Source: Plasmodium brasilianum (lineage: Eukaryota; Apicomplexa; Aconoidasida; Haemosporida; Plasmodiidae). From it: DNA of 64,000 nt. Location of the stretch: the NCBI RefSeq assembly GCF_023973825.1, contig NC_090126.1:1845001-1909000 (forward strand), in the 5' to 3' direction. Positions 12,301-23,390 of the stretch are shown in pieces. Every line of letters begins with the position of its first letter. Within the stretch, counting starts at the first letter, position 1. The position numbers were made by a program, and so were the translations under genes. Under the pieces are notes generated by a model that saw only the letters and a program-made list of their open reading frames with translations, searched no databases and was not told where the DNA came from.

Positions 12301-12436
12301 GGAAGAAATTAATAAAAATACACTTAAAAATAGAAAATCCTTATCTGTGACATCTACATTAATTAATACAGCTTCGTCCAAATATTTTACAGCAGAAAGC
12401 AATAAAATTAAAAATTCGTATTCCTTAAGATGTTAA
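6374..12436 (+). CDS. MCA3: Metacaspase-like protein (MCA3 type), 2020 residues
   Basis: Single exon. Residues 1 to about 1375 are Asn/Lys/Ser-rich low complexity with no domain I recognise. The caspase-fold p20 part starts near residue 1380 (KKAVVIGCNYLND, then GSVNDAYIFCRAL). The segment that carries the catalytic His in metacaspases reads YVFYFAGKSVQ near residue 1537, with Lys in the His position. The catalytic Cys block reads TIILDCSGGQTILDP near 1597, where a gapless match to DSCHSG puts Ser at the Cys position. The p10-like strand SHGVFTYCLIEAI follows near 1863, after a low-complexity insertion. Metacaspases are Arg/Lys-specific cysteine proteases; this copy looks inactive. The adjacent SEY1 gene is the recalled neighbour of MCA3 in P. 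falciparum, which favours MCA3 over MCA2. The start MGNYDN has Gly2, so N-myristoylation is possible. Confidence 0.85.
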   Translation: MGNYDNININGSKKDDRRFTSSVKKSTSLKSSLTCHEKKTKSYKLDKHSDEDKCKLNEKYASCKISNEKKKLLKSMKKVSTKGYCMDKFKTVSRNVECYNRMSKITHKGNSSKRAQTVSRKIARNSNNNANGSNSNSNSNSNSSNIRKIINLRRKELPSTLNSICSRPDNRRKSILKKDIHHYVEENVKKKNSDHDRVKNENSNSNEQIIGKMIINKGSIDLLSTYNTYNGIRKQENKNKCLHDEHALNLLETKTSITTKNSIKNEDIQIKQNKLEQINKINCYERNINNSVNHNSVKRVKERSNSAKMTILPKFELSNPSRVATLSHISSRDMPRGNHSEGYRIYENHVNGIAERRNVSSKRNSITAYRDVSCSSNVKEDMPNRHSDVLTNKYMSYLNKDCIIFLEKNRKMVNDNYIKGNFHNMLKYISHHNGKSDLVRKKGIHSIIEKGNENMHRNLLYSKPPDSIYEEGEVKFNCVKATTDDFNMQKGSYKYNKHFDHSEQVKPFKHLLYNSTSPIEMLNKELRTYKKYDHTDVDSKKNYTAKNFFINTNYDNFKKYSSLPNCSDNEIIANRYYTDNFYSKMLKNKNKDNLNGNTYSNCSRDFSRRKVINGKSHLKNGNYLESVNYVSCDKDISDPIKEEDSLNFYDNSNYRINWNSLKCPNSYKNYYTYNDLSQQVFRKNIYPDARDVNTNEFYKSYNNVLDRGIKNGIIASKICNGDDMMTIMNNKSDNTNYTKNESINEFHPLVRSDRENTLLKNCYEDLNNLSTFVKDNNYYSHINMNCFRTSPLRSNKCNKYEHVHISPNVTNSSKIVLQQYAEDGNLVGVKFPQNEREIDNNNNNKSNDDNNNNNSNNNDNNKLNKSSVHIFKKIYIDHNLSNIQNRNEYNADRKDNSERNILSSYVPLNMEHKISKIDDERFIKYDKNYIHEKNDNIINEKRNQTNDYQKKYTISNNSSTDECQSSTELKKYAFNEATYLSHECVLEKGKIESNPLRNYHTITDKVVPNEEEKYEQLRKNKFITNVNMLNNPMYIRNYVINNAYKFTNDINNNSNNQDDNVNMYFHNRRMDMVDHQNYTINNFLMKNEREESNNIVNMNTITFPLQKNNEIINDTLNKNIMLKNSINNSSSDKIQSSLVPINSNILHPCEVNGSISNTSLNDKKKDLVNSNVIITSSSNLKMKSSTLVNVGQSNKAPCKNVNSVNGVNSMNSVNNESNVMVNDDLPTTDTSLTGKRMNVSIAHHLNNYTNKNISCTSKNDTCTKVQNKGRENISIGTNNNIFPKTVVLHLNSAKSKDDKKKGLGTCKSICNSDIYNYLRNTHTKTLTNFHRTVSYRKQSSKMNVSDRAIPEIKLKNGGPLESATTAITTTENEVDTKKIVKKAVVIGCNYLNDVGGNRLYGSVNDAYIFCRALVKYFDFMPDNILLLTDSLPSNAYIYEDFDIDRKKYIKEEYIYANDEKKVEKNNFFNLFNKSSTYDKEKINTKMIDSNSCRNVDIKNVDFSSENISFNLWPTRINILKAVNWLVRDSAPFGSYVFYFAGKSVQVDNMSGWEGEGYDEAFLCSDPFSRNYAHNVITTVQLKDLLLSINISAQMTIILDCSGGQTILDPAGTENSLSYIKGCKQKGIWPIANPTNKVHKAVYDITILNHISMKKYFCKSRYSKLIEVESTSAMIDPLLQSISSLPVAPKAYCLCAATWEQTSIEGLFPTVEFARVTQIKPMIDLEQVGKNKKINEKKLGNKCEVGKNKHKKILSNVHKLGTEKKSIYEKNFSFSLNVMKLFFNNSTSGINNNSTNYNKDYDKMRKDEEENAEEKKIKHSSLHYDNDNNVKHAVSNESDDSDYSVNTTSNEEIFNNCKGKDNYVLVSHGVFTYCLIEAIIEFKEIELKNNIFEQRNAKFLPMTLKNLINVIQKKIQNVKNNKLKKLDQKPEFTIHPGANASTNNYFVHYSKNIHFQNYKCDFMHSDLSPFLNVNKAWEEINKNTLKNRKSLSVTSTLINTASSKYFTAESNKIKNSYSLRC

Positions 12437-15298
12437 AAAAAAAAAAAAAAAAAAAAGGAGCATGAACATTTGTGTATGCACATTCGTACCATTATATACA
12501 TACATTTTAGACTTTTTAAGTATCATATATTTTTTTAATTTACGAGTTTTTTTTTTTTTTTTTTTTTTAATTTTTTGTAACATTCCTGCTGCTCTTACGT
12601 GGTATTATCTTTTTGATACTTCATACGCTGGTCTTTTCTTTTCAAAAGGAAAAATAAATATGTATTCTTACTCGCGCATATACATATACGTAAGAACATG
12701 CATATGCACATACATACGAACATGCATATACACATATATATAATATATATATATATGCACATATATGTATAATGCCCCCTTGTTACCTTCATGAACTTGC
12801 TTTTCAAAAATGAAGTTCGCTATATAATGTGATGACAATTTTTGTGTTAATTTTGTTATTATTTTATTTTTTTTTTTTTCGATTTGCCTTTTTTCCGTTT
12901 TTTTTCTTACTTTTCCAATTTGTTTAATTAATCTTTTTTAATAGTTTTAAATAAATACAGTTGTTTTGAACATGTTAGTAAAATTCGTGATAAAAATTAT
13001 TCCTGTGTTTATTTAGAATAAGGAGAGGTAACAAGTTCTGGGGATACGAAACTGAAAAAGCAAAAGTTTACTTTTGTTATGTTACATTACTTTTGTTTAT
13101 ATGTCTACTTCTTTACAATTTTATAGGTTTTTTTCTTTCAAAACGTATTCATTTTAATTTTAATGTAAAAATAGGTAAATCAGAGGATGGGCAAAGTCCT
13201 GAAAACTATTGTAATATACTTATATGAACACCTCATTTTTTTTTTTTTTTTTTTTATATGCACTTATGGGCGGATATGGAAAAATATAGATAAGCTCTAA
13301 ATACATATCCTAATTGCATGCAAAAATCATTTAAGGAAACCTTTTAAATGTTTCGTTTTATTACTAACGTTTTAACTTACAACTGTTGCAATATGTACGT
13401 ATTAAACATACGTATACATACATCTGCTTCTTTTGGTAACGCTATTTTTAGCGGCACGGCGATGGTATTAAAATTAATGGTTATTGTAGACAAAAAACAA
13501 CTCTTCTAATTAAAAATACATAACTTTTACATATTTTTATTATTTATTTTTTCCTGAACAATTAATATCTTAGCGTTGTGGATCATTTTTATATAAACAT
13601 AAATACTCGTTGACGAATGGAACGTAATCACTCCACTGTAGTCGGTTAAAACTTATATTCATTACTAAAGTTACTATGTAACCACTATATTATTATTATT
13701 ATTATTATTATCATTATCGCATTTATATCTTTTACACTTCTTCATATTTTAAAATGGTATCTCCATATTTACCCCTTTTTTACTAATTTATTCCATATAT
13801 ATTTATTTATTCCCCTATTAGAAAACCCCTAATAAATGTAAAAATAAAATTGGCAATAAATTACTTTGTTGAGGACTTAACCAAATAAAAAAAAAAAAAA
13901 AAGGAGTTAGGAAATTATGTGTGCAAATGAAGATTCATTAAATTATACCATACATGTTTATTCATGTACGTATATATGAATGCATAAATGTGTGTATATA
14001 TATATATATATATATACACTACGTAAGTATGTACATGTATATATACCCCTATGAAAGAACAAAAACGTAAAAACGAAAAAAATTTGAAGTGAAATAGTAA
14101 TTATGAAACTACCAAGTAATTCTGTTATTCCCATTTAAGTTGCACATACTTTTCTTTAATATACTTAGTTGTGCAGCAATGTTATATTCGCCAGTTTGTT
14201 TAACAAATGAAATACATGTTCAAATAAAAAATTAATATATTTTGCTCCTATTAAAAAAAAAAAAAAAAAAAAAAATTAGAATTAAGAATTAATGAGCATA
14301 AAAATTAAGATTAAAAAAATTTCTGAAGTTTTCAGTAGCATAAATATATGTATAATTTTGAAATTCTTCTTTTTTTACATTATACTTTATATACTTTATA
14401 TCCCACTAATTTACATAATTTTTTTTTTTTTTTTTTTTTTCGTACTTTTTAATAAACACATTAATAATATATGTTTTTTTAAAAAGATGTGAATGAAAAT
14501 TTAGCATAAATTATTAATAAAATAGTTTCCATAATAATACTTCTTCTTCATCTTCTTCCTTGTCCTCTTATGTTTTTTTATAATATTGTGTTAACTCTGT
14601 ATTTCGTAATAGAACATAGGGGCGAAAAAAAAAAAATGCTCCTAAAGGGAAATAATAAACCGTGCGTTAATAATCGAGAAATGAAATAATAAAAGGAGAG
14701 TTTACTGAAGAAATTTTCTTCATTAGAATGCCACAGGGTTTTTATTTGTTATATGCGCATAGGTACATTTGCTTGTACATCCGTACATATATGTAAATAT
14801 ATAAATGTACGTAAACATATATATGTAGATAATTTAAATTGTGCGAAACAATAAATGCTACGAAGTAATAATTTCAGTGAACTACTCGCTGTGCCTTTTT
14901 TTTTGACTCATTTTATTTCTCATTGTAAATAATACTACTTTACTAGTTTTACTTTTAATATATCCGTTTATGTATTGTTGAATGAGGAGTCATTTGTTGC
15001 ATAAAAATGGGATCAGTTTTATTTATTAAAAGATAGAGCAAGGGGAATCAGGCAATTTAGAACCTAAAGTTATAAGTAGCATCCCCTTATTGAATGAGTG
15101 CACATATTTACACATACGTGAGTACATAAATATATATATATATATATACGTACATATTAATACTCCCATATACGTTTACCTACGTGCATACCGCAAAACG
15201 CATATTTACCCGGGCCTATGCGGAATTACACGAACTCTTAGAAATTTATTGTTATTCCCCCTCACAAAATCGAATCAAATTTTAGAGGATAAGTAAAA
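12437..15298. other. Intergenic region between MCA3 and SEY1
   Basis: About 2.9 kb of 3' flank and promoter DNA with T-runs, an (ATT)n run near 13690 and TA repeats near 14000. A short patch at 13440-13475 is richer in G and C than its surroundings. I saw no supported gene. Confidence 0.7.
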
Positions 15299-18154
15299 AT
15301 GCAGAGTGACTGTAAAACACAAATAATTGATTATGATGGGAATATAATAGAAGACCTAAAAGAATGGATGATTAGAAACAATTTATCAAATTTAGGTTTT
15401 AATTACAACGTAATAGCAATATTAGGCAGTCAGAGTAGTGGTAAGAGTACTTTACTAAACAATTTATTTAAAACTTCTTTTGATGTAATGAATACGAAAC
15501 TTGGACATAGCCAAACGACACAAGGATTATGGTTAAGTTACGATACATTTGAAGATAACTTGAATGGTCCAAATGGGAAAGTAGAAAATGAAAATAATCA
15601 GAATGTTACAATAAGCAATGGTGTGAAAATAAAAGGAAAAGGGAACAGTATAAGTCCAACCTTAATACTAGATGTCGAAGGAAATGATTCAAAAGAGAGA
15701 GGAGATAATAGATTAACATTTGAACATAGGTCTGCTTTGTTTTCTCTTGCTTTAGCAGACTGTGTTATTGTAAATTTATGGTATCATTCTTTAGGTAATT
15801 TTACTGCATCTAATTATGGATTGTTAAAAACTGTTATGGAAGTAAATTTAGAGTTATTTCAACAAGATAAAAATAGTCCCAAAACGATATTATTATTTAC
15901 TGTGAGGGATTGGTTTGAAGAGTTTGCATCTATAGATATTGTAAAAAATAAAATTGTAGAAGAATATTTAAATAAAATATGGAATGAAATGAAAAAACCT
16001 CCAGATTCGGAGCATATTAATATTAACAATTATTTTATTATTGAAGTAGTAGGTTTATCACATGGTATAATAAAGAAAGAAGAATTTTTAAAAGATGTTC
16101 AAAATTTAAGATTAAAATGGATGTATGAATTAAGACCTCCACAATATTCAAGAAATATACCATCAGATGGTTTTGCTCAATACTGTAATAATATATGGAA
16201 TACTATAGTTAAACAGTCTCAACTAGACATTCCTTCTCAAAAGGAAATGTTAGCTACATTTAGGTGTCAGGAAATTAAAAATAATGTTATTAATAATATA
16301 AACAAAACCTTAAAACAAAAGTTGGAAACCTCACATAATATGCCTATAGATAATTTCAAACAGTGGGCTGAAAAAGATATTATACAAAAAAGTTTAAGCG
16401 AATACTTGACTGAAGCTTCTAGGTATAAAGAAAGTATATGTATAAAAACATCCGAAGAATTGTTAGATTATTTATTTATACAATTACAGAAAATTGTAGA
16501 TAATAATTTAAATTTTACTCAAAGGGAATTGTCAACTAAATTTTCCAACGATTTGAATCATCTATATAATGCTTGTTCAGTGGATAAGGCCATTTTTTCA
16601 CTCAGTAAGGAATCGAATTTGAATATAGGAAAGGATAAAATCCATAATTTACAAACGATGGAGGGGGGTGAAAAAGGTAGTCAAGATAAGTGCATTATTT
16701 TGTGGTCCAACTTTTTGCACAACGCAGATAAAATGGAGTATAATATTTTATGCCAATTTTTTGAAGAGTACGAAAAGTGCAATATCGAGGTTGATGGCGG
16801 TACTAGCGGTGGTGATAATACTATTGATAATGTTAACATTAATATTAGTAGTAACTATGGTGATAACAATAGTAATAACGATAGTAGTAATAATATCAGA
16901 AGTGGTAGTAGCAAAGTGTATGAATTTAATTATAAGCCATCTCTAAGCATATTATCAACTGCCATATGTAAGGATGTACATAGAATTAGAAACGTCCAAT
17001 GTTCTGTTTTATTAGATAGAACAAGGGCTACAATTAAAGGTAGGTTAAAGAATATGGATACCTTATTGCAGACAACTAAAAATGCTGAAGATTATTGGGA
17101 ACATACTTTGAAAACTGTTAAAAATTTACAGGAAAGTATTAATACAAATTTAACCAAGTGCTTTATAAATCTTAGGGTTAGTAACAACAATGCCCTTTTA
17201 AAAAGTTATTTCTATCAGGGGGATATGGACGATGAGGGAATCGGGGTGGTATATGGCGAAGTGGATGAAGGAGACAAGTTTAATTACGCTCAAAATAAAC
17301 AGAAAAAAAATTATACAGATGATAGTAACAGTAATCGTAGCAACAATAATCATAACAACAGTAATAGGAGTAACGCCTGTTATGGGGACAAGAATCAATT
17401 TAACGCTAAAAAAATAGGCATAATTAAAAATAAGGAAAAATACATTAGCTCAATTAATGACGAAATTAACAAACAAATGGAAAACAAAAATTTTGTTTCT
17501 GAATTGAACAAGTATTATTTAGATGAAATTATGGATATATTAAAAAGCAAATTAGAAGAAATATCAGAAAATTTATCAACAATTATTATACAAAGATTTG
17601 AATCAGTTTTTAATTATGATGATGCTGAACAACCAAGACAGTGGAGAGATATTTCTGCTGCTGAATTAAAGAAAATTTTTAGAGAGTCCAAAAATTTTGC
17701 TTTTTTAATTATTGATATTCTTCAAAAGAATACTAAAGTAGAATTAATTGATGATTATTTACCAAATAATTTTATAAAAGATGAAATTATTCAAAAGGGT
17801 GAAAATAAAGCAAAAAGAAAAATACAAGAAATATGTAGAGATGCACAATATATACAAGAAACAGGAGCTAAAATGAGCTTAAAGAATGTCCCCCTTCTTT
17901 TTTGGGCTATTCTGTTAGTACTAGGATGGAATGAACTGTTATTATTTATTCGTGTATTTTTTAAATTAAATATCATTCTCCCTTTCCTTCTCACATTTAT
18001 AGTAGTTTTTTGTTCTCTTGTTTATAATGGTAATGTCAGCGCCCTTTCCACTGTTAACAAAGTCTTTTTTTATTTTGCAAAAAATTCGTACAATTTTTAT
18101 AAGCATATACAAACGATTGGCGACAAAGCTACCAAGGCGGACATGTCTGACTGA
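15299..18154 (+). CDS. SEY1: SEY1/RHD3/atlastin-family ER-fusion GTPase
   Basis: Single exon, 951 residues, near the usual family length of 800-900. The dynamin-like GTPase domain is N-terminal: P-loop GSQSSGKSTLLN at about residues 42-53, switch region GHSQTTQGLW, G3 DVEGNDSKERGDN near 124, and G4 TVRDW near 203. A long helical middle part follows, interrupted by two Asn/Ser-rich insertions (about residues 500-540 and 680-700). Near residues 862-915 two hydrophobic segments form a hairpin (VPLLFWAILLVLGW and IILPFLLTFIVVFCSLVY), then a short amphipathic tail, as in Sey1p. The family tethers and fuses ER tubules by GTP hydrolysis. The start is the first ATG after an upstream stop. It lies on the same strand downstream of MCA3. 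Confidence 0.95.
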   Translation: MQSDCKTQIIDYDGNIIEDLKEWMIRNNLSNLGFNYNVIAILGSQSSGKSTLLNNLFKTSFDVMNTKLGHSQTTQGLWLSYDTFEDNLNGPNGKVENENNQNVTISNGVKIKGKGNSISPTLILDVEGNDSKERGDNRLTFEHRSALFSLALADCVIVNLWYHSLGNFTASNYGLLKTVMEVNLELFQQDKNSPKTILLFTVRDWFEEFASIDIVKNKIVEEYLNKIWNEMKKPPDSEHININNYFIIEVVGLSHGIIKKEEFLKDVQNLRLKWMYELRPPQYSRNIPSDGFAQYCNNIWNTIVKQSQLDIPSQKEMLATFRCQEIKNNVINNINKTLKQKLETSHNMPIDNFKQWAEKDIIQKSLSEYLTEASRYKESICIKTSEELLDYLFIQLQKIVDNNLNFTQRELSTKFSNDLNHLYNACSVDKAIFSLSKESNLNIGKDKIHNLQTMEGGEKGSQDKCIILWSNFLHNADKMEYNILCQFFEEYEKCNIEVDGGTSGGDNTIDNVNINISSNYGDNNSNNDSSNNIRSGSSKVYEFNYKPSLSILSTAICKDVHRIRNVQCSVLLDRTRATIKGRLKNMDTLLQTTKNAEDYWEHTLKTVKNLQESINTNLTKCFINLRVSNNNALLKSYFYQGDMDDEGIGVVYGEVDEGDKFNYAQNKQKKNYTDDSNSNRSNNNHNNSNRSNACYGDKNQFNAKKIGIIKNKEKYISSINDEINKQMENKNFVSELNKYYLDEIMDILKSKLEEISENLSTIIIQRFESVFNYDDAEQPRQWRDISAAELKKIFRESKNFAFLIIDILQKNTKVELIDDYLPNNFIKDEIIQKGENKAKRKIQEICRDAQYIQETGAKMSLKNVPLLFWAILLVLGWNELLLFIRVFFKLNIILPFLLTFIVVFCSLVYNGNVSALSTVNKVFFYFAKNSYNFYKHIQTIGDKATKADMSD

Positions 18155-18228
18155 TTTTGATTAACGCTATTTATATTCATAGTGCGAATATATTCGTATA
18201 TGCGTGTTTGCATGTGTATATATGCTTA

Positions 18229-18268
<40 letters not shown>

Positions 18269-19211
18269 TTGTTAGATTGTTGCATTATATCATATATCTT
18301 GCATTATCTTAAACCATATTATATTATTCCTTTTTTACCGTTTTTCTACGATTATTTCCCGTATTTTTTTCATAGTAAAATATCATTTTTTGAATTTTTC
18401 CTTCTTCGATATTCTTGAATGCTGAAATAATATATACGATAACATAAATTTCATAGTTTTATTAAAATTTGAATCCTTCTTTTTCAATGTGAACTCTGCT
18501 ACTGCCATATACATATACATATATATATTTATATGTATATGTATAATGTATATGTATAATGTATATGTATAATGTATATGTATATGTATAATGTATATGT
18601 ATATATATATGTATATGTATAATGTATATGTATATGTATATGTATATATATATGTATATGTATATGTATAATGTATATGTATATGTATATTTATATATAT
18701 ATATATATATATATGTTTATGTATGTACATTATAGCAGAAGTACAAAACCATTCCATAGTACCCTGTTCTACTATATATTCTATCTTGTTGCATTTAATG
18801 ATTTTATACCGAATTAAGGGGCACTATAATTTATCCTTTTGCCATCTATAGAACAACCTTACGTATTAACCCATAAACTGTGGATATGTATTGTCTTACC
18901 TTTTTTTCATTTTAAAATAAAAATATAAATGTTGTTTTCATTTAAAAATTACTAATTTTCAATGAAAGTGAGCTATGCGCAATGATAATTAGAGAGAATA
19001 TTTTTCAACTAGCAGATGTGTGTACATACATAGAGATATATTCGTGCTTTAGTGCCGGGCATATATATATATAGGTATATATTAAAATGCTGTCCATAAG
19101 AGTATTTTATATGAGGAAAAAAAGGAGAGTGAAAAAATTAAAAAGAATAATTAAAAATGAATTGAATATCACTTAAAAAGTTATAAATATAAAACAAAAA
19201 ATTTCAAGTTA

Positions 19212-19249
<38 letters not shown>

Positions 19250-19444
19250 CTAAAATTTAAATGTCTTTTTTAAAAATTAAAATGGAGTAAAATATTACTA
19301 AATAAAAGTGTCAAATATTTTTATAAAATCTTAAAATGCATAATAAAATTGTCTAATTTTTTGAGATAACATAATGAAAACAATTTTATTTTCAAATGAT
19401 GAATGGTCAAAGAAGTTTTCATTTTCTTTTTCTTTTATTTTGAT
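18155..19444. other. Intergenic, convergent gene ends
   Basis: About 1.3 kb between the stop codons of SEY1 and the four-exon membrane gene. It holds T-runs, the TGTATA repeat block and an A-run near 19215-19245. No gene seen. Confidence 0.75.
18505..18715. repeat. TGTATATGTATAA tandem repeat
   Basis: Many copies of TGTATA in 6-bp and 7-bp spacings, open on the minus strand as a meaningless Tyr/Ile/His stretch. Confidence 0.85.
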
Positions 19445-19596
19445 TTATAGTTCCTTATTTAAAGTTGCATTTTCTTGAATAACTCTGTTCATTAATTGTC
19501 CCAATTCCTTCGATATCTAAAATCGGAGAAAGAAAATTTTGTTTTCTTTAATTTAACAAATGGGATATATTTCCACTGATGCTACCCTCTTTCTCA

Positions 19597-19635
<39 letters not shown>

Positions 19636-20793
19636 CGTGTAGGCACATATGTATGTGGTTAAGCAGTCTACGCACAATAATAGCAGTAATTAAAAAAAAA
19701 AAAAAAAGCGCGTTTTCATATACTAAAAAAATTAGACTTCTCGTATTTTACCTTGGTAATTAAATTATAAAAATAAAAGATAAAGGACGATACATATTTG
19801 TAATTTTCTTCAGATATATAGGACTTCGTATACGGCAGAAATACTACTGTAAACTTCATTATTAAGTATAATGAAATAACTAAATATAGAATTTTAAATA
19901 TTGGTTTAATAATTCCATCCCATAATAATACAAATGCTAAATAGCTATGTTAAAAAAAAAAAAAAAAACAAGATATTAAATAGGTCGAAACGTAGACAGT
20001 TCAAAGTATTATGTAACTACCGCGGTGTAATTTATTCCGTTTTTTTATATTATTTTATATTATTTTTTATTCATTTATATTTATTTTTTTATTTTATTTA
20101 TTTTTTCTTTTTTTCTCAATCGTACTTACGCTATATATATCCACTCTATTATAGTAAAAATTGCAGAGGATAAAAGAACAAATCCTAAGAAATTATTTTT
20201 TTCATCAAACATAGAATATAACTGTATACTTATAGGCACTAGGTCAGATGACTTTCTGAACCAGTTTAGATGGAATATTGATCCTACAAGATTTAAAAAA
20301 AAAAAAAAAAAGCAAAAGAATACTTGGAAGGATAATAAGAAAAAAAAAAAAGAGATTAAAAAAAATTCTATATTGTAGTTGTCCTTTAAGAAAAAAAAGA
20401 AAGAAAGAAGTCTTCAAAGGTGTAATTTATTTTTAGTAACAATTTTTTTTTTTTTTTTTTTTATTTTATCATATATTATGAATGCGTAACTTTTAAATAT
20501 ATATATATATATATATATATCATTTCGTTTTGTGTTTTTAAAATGATACTAATTGGTCTTGGTAAGACAGGGCATGGGGTTTTCTTCACATAAACTTTTT
20601 TTACGTCGTCTAATTTTATTTTATTTCTTATTTCTAATTTAACAGGTTTATGTTCTTTCTTTCTATAATATAACAAATTATACACTTCATCTTCAGAACT
20701 AGAATAAATGTTATAACATCCATTCCATGTTATATGACAGAAAATTAAATAGGAAAAGATGAAACAATATGTTGCTATCCTTTGAAAGTCCAT
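19445..20793 (-). CDS. Conserved membrane protein, four exons, about 220 residues
   Basis: Reconstructed exons are 20793-20550, 20283-20130, 19944-19752 and 19516-19445; phases agree throughout and the last exon ends in TAA. The donors include GTAAGT and GTAAAA, and the acceptors follow T-rich tracts. The product starts with a hydrophobic segment (IATYCFIFSYLIFCH) that may be a signal peptide or anchor. Next comes a charged region (KKEHKPVKLEIRNKIKL), then two or three membrane segments (FLGFVLLSSAIFTIIEWIYI, LAFVLLWDGII, ILYLVISLYLIMKF), and a short helical tail (KELGQLMNRVIQENATL). I do not recognise the family. The topology would suit a secretory-pathway or organelle membrane protein. Confidence 0.65.
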
Positions 20794-22638
20794 TTTACAC
20801 TTTCAGTGGGAACTTTTCCTTTTCCTTTAGTTTTAGTTTTTTTTAGTTTTTTTTTTTTTTTTTTTGTTTTTTTGTTCTTTTTTTTTTTTTTTTTTGCTTT
20901 CTATTGCTCCTATTTTGCAGTTATTCATATAGAAGATAAGTTCTTATTACTCATTATTTGTAATAGTAATTTTATTATTCCTCTCATAAAAAATGTTTAA
21001 AAGGACAGTGAGATGGGGAGTAACATTAAATATCGAAAAGCGAGCATAAAAAATTAAGAAGGAAAAGGAAGAAAAAGGGAAATGAACATGGCAAAAGACA
21101 TAAAAAAAAAAAAAAAAAAAATTTCACAATAATATCAGTCAAATTTTATCAATTTCATTTTTATTTTTCAAGGTTTATTAATGAGTCACTAAAAAAAAAA
21201 AAAAGAAAAAGAAAAGGAGCAATTTTTCCATAAAACTAAACTTAAGATGGACCATTTTTAACTGTACCACAAAACTATTAATTGTGTATGTATTTATTTA
21301 TAACTATATTTAATTTTTTTTTTTTTTTATTTGTTCATTTATTAGTTCATTTATTAAGTTATTTATTAGTTTACTTATTTTATTATTTCGTTTTAAATGT
21401 ATTTCTATATTCAAGTTAATATTGCATCCTGAACAATTAAAGAGCTCCACGTAACTCTATTATCCCTTCGCTTTGCCTTATTTTACATTGCTTTAATTTA
21501 TTCTAATTTTCTTACATACTAAGCCTTACAGTTATTCATTAACATAATGTCCATATACACACAAGTTCTCCTTTTGTGTAATAACTGAAAATAATACTCT
21601 AAAAATTCAAGAACATTCATAAAAATAACTTTAAATTATAAAATAGAAGATATTGAAGATTTTAAAATGTAAAGGCAAAAATGACAAAAAAAAAAAAAAA
21701 AATTACGCAGATTAACTAAAAAGCGAAAAAGAAGGTCTATGACAATCATATTTGGCAATATTAAATAGAGAAGACTTAAAGTATTAATCAGAATGACTAA
21801 AGAAAATGAAAAAATTTCAAATTATAAAAATATTTGTTTTACTGGGTACCCATTTGATATATATACATATATATATATATATATAAGAGTCATATCTTTA
21901 TACATACATGTGCATATGTATGTATATATTTATATATGTATACATATATGTTTTTATGCATTTTTATTTTTTTTTTTTAATTTCCTTAGCATTTAATTTA
22001 AGGTGTAATGTGTTATTTCTACAGCCCGCTAAATCAATTTTATTTTTCCTTTTTTGCATAAGCGGTGCTAAAAAATAGCAAAAATTAAAAATAGAATTTA
22101 CGTTTTATTTTTTCCCTCCAAATGAAAAAAACTAAAGCTGAACTATAATTTTTTTTTTTTTTTTTTTTTATTATATTTTTGTTCTCAATACATAGTGTAA
22201 TTATTACTTTATGCTTAACTAATATTAATTATTTCATATTATTACATTTTATTGTATTTTTTCTTTTTTTTTCCTTTATTATTCCGCTTCCGATTCACTG
22301 GAATTATAGTATACATATTTTCTTTAATCCCCCATATAATTTCAGTAATTTTTTTTTTTTTTTTTTTTTTTTTTGTTGTTTGGTTCTCATATTCATTAGT
22401 TAATTTTTTCCTTCTTCATTTTCGTTTTCGTCTTCTCATTTTTTTTTTTTTTTTTTATTTGGTTTTAATATTTAATTTTTAATTCAAGAATAATAATATA
22501 ACCTAAAGCTGTTTTACTATAATATATATGTATACATATATTATATATACATGTTGATATATTTATATATATGTACGAGTTTTATATTTAAGTGTAGATA
22601 GCAAAATTGCATAGTTCATTTTTCTTTTATTATTTTTA
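20794..22638. other. Intergenic, divergent promoter region
   Basis: About 1.8 kb with many T- and A-runs and TA repeats near 21860-21950 and 22530-22575. No gene supported. Confidence 0.75.
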
Positions 22639-23390
22639 ATGGGGAGAAAGAGACTTGATAAAAATGCAAAAAATGTAAAAAAGAGGAAAAGAAAAAAGGG
22701 ATCAGATAGCGAAGATGATGATGATATTGAAATAACTAACATCAATGTTAATTTAAATAGAAACGCGTCTTCTTTGGGTAAATTTAAACAAAGAGAGAAG
22801 CTTGATATAAACTTGATTCTAGCTCAAGATGAGGCCGACGCTTCTAAGTAAGAAAAGAAAGAAAAGAATAAAAAAAAAAAAAAAAAAGAGGTCTACATTC
22901 AACTAGAAAAAAAATTTTCATTGTTGTATAAACGATAAAAGAAAATATGCTGATCCTCATGTGTACATTTAAACTACAGATTTATACATACATTCTACAT
23001 ACATGTTTTATTTCTATACAAATTGTATTTATTGAAAAAAAGGAAGATTCAGTTATGCTATATCTTCGCTCAGAGTGTTCATTTATTTTAATTAAAATTA
23101 TTTTCTTTTTTGTTATTAATCGTTCATTTTTTTTTTTTTTTTGCACTCATTTATTTTCCTCTCATTTGCGTAGAATAAAAAGTTACTGTTGGACGAAGGT
23201 TAGCGGTGGAAGTAGCTCCTTAACTCGAAGGAAATTTTGTATTGTTTGTGGTTTTGAAGGAAAATATAAATGCTTAAAATGCTATGAGCATAAACCAATT
23301 TCATACATTAGATATTACTGTTCGTTAAATTGCAAGAAAATTCATGATGAGTCTTCATGTTGTAAATATAAAATGTTAGATATGTGGTGA
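22639..23390 (+). CDS. ZNHIT1/Vps71-like HIT-type zinc-finger protein
   Basis: Two exons, 22639-22847 and 23174-23390 (donor AA|GTAAGA, acceptor TTTGCGTAG), giving 141 residues. The N-terminus is basic (MGRKRLDKNAKNVKKRKRKK) and followed by an acidic patch SDSEDDDD. Exon 2 encodes the HIT finger: CIVCGFEGKYKCLKCYEH, then YYCSLNCKKIHDESSC, ending KYKMLDMW. The spacing of Cys and His and the terminal position of the finger, close to a final Trp, match ZNHIT1, a subunit of the SWR1/SRCAP complex that deposits histone H2A.Z. Human ZNHIT1 has about 154 residues. I infer a chromatin-remodelling role; other HIT proteins (box C/D snoRNP assembly) are the alternative but have the finger elsewhere. Confidence 0.8.

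Noticed and set aside
13400..13480. Minus-strand stretch reading IAVPLKIALPKEAD before a GTATGT
   Set aside because: No start codon or acceptor precedes it in frame; a stop lies immediately upstream.
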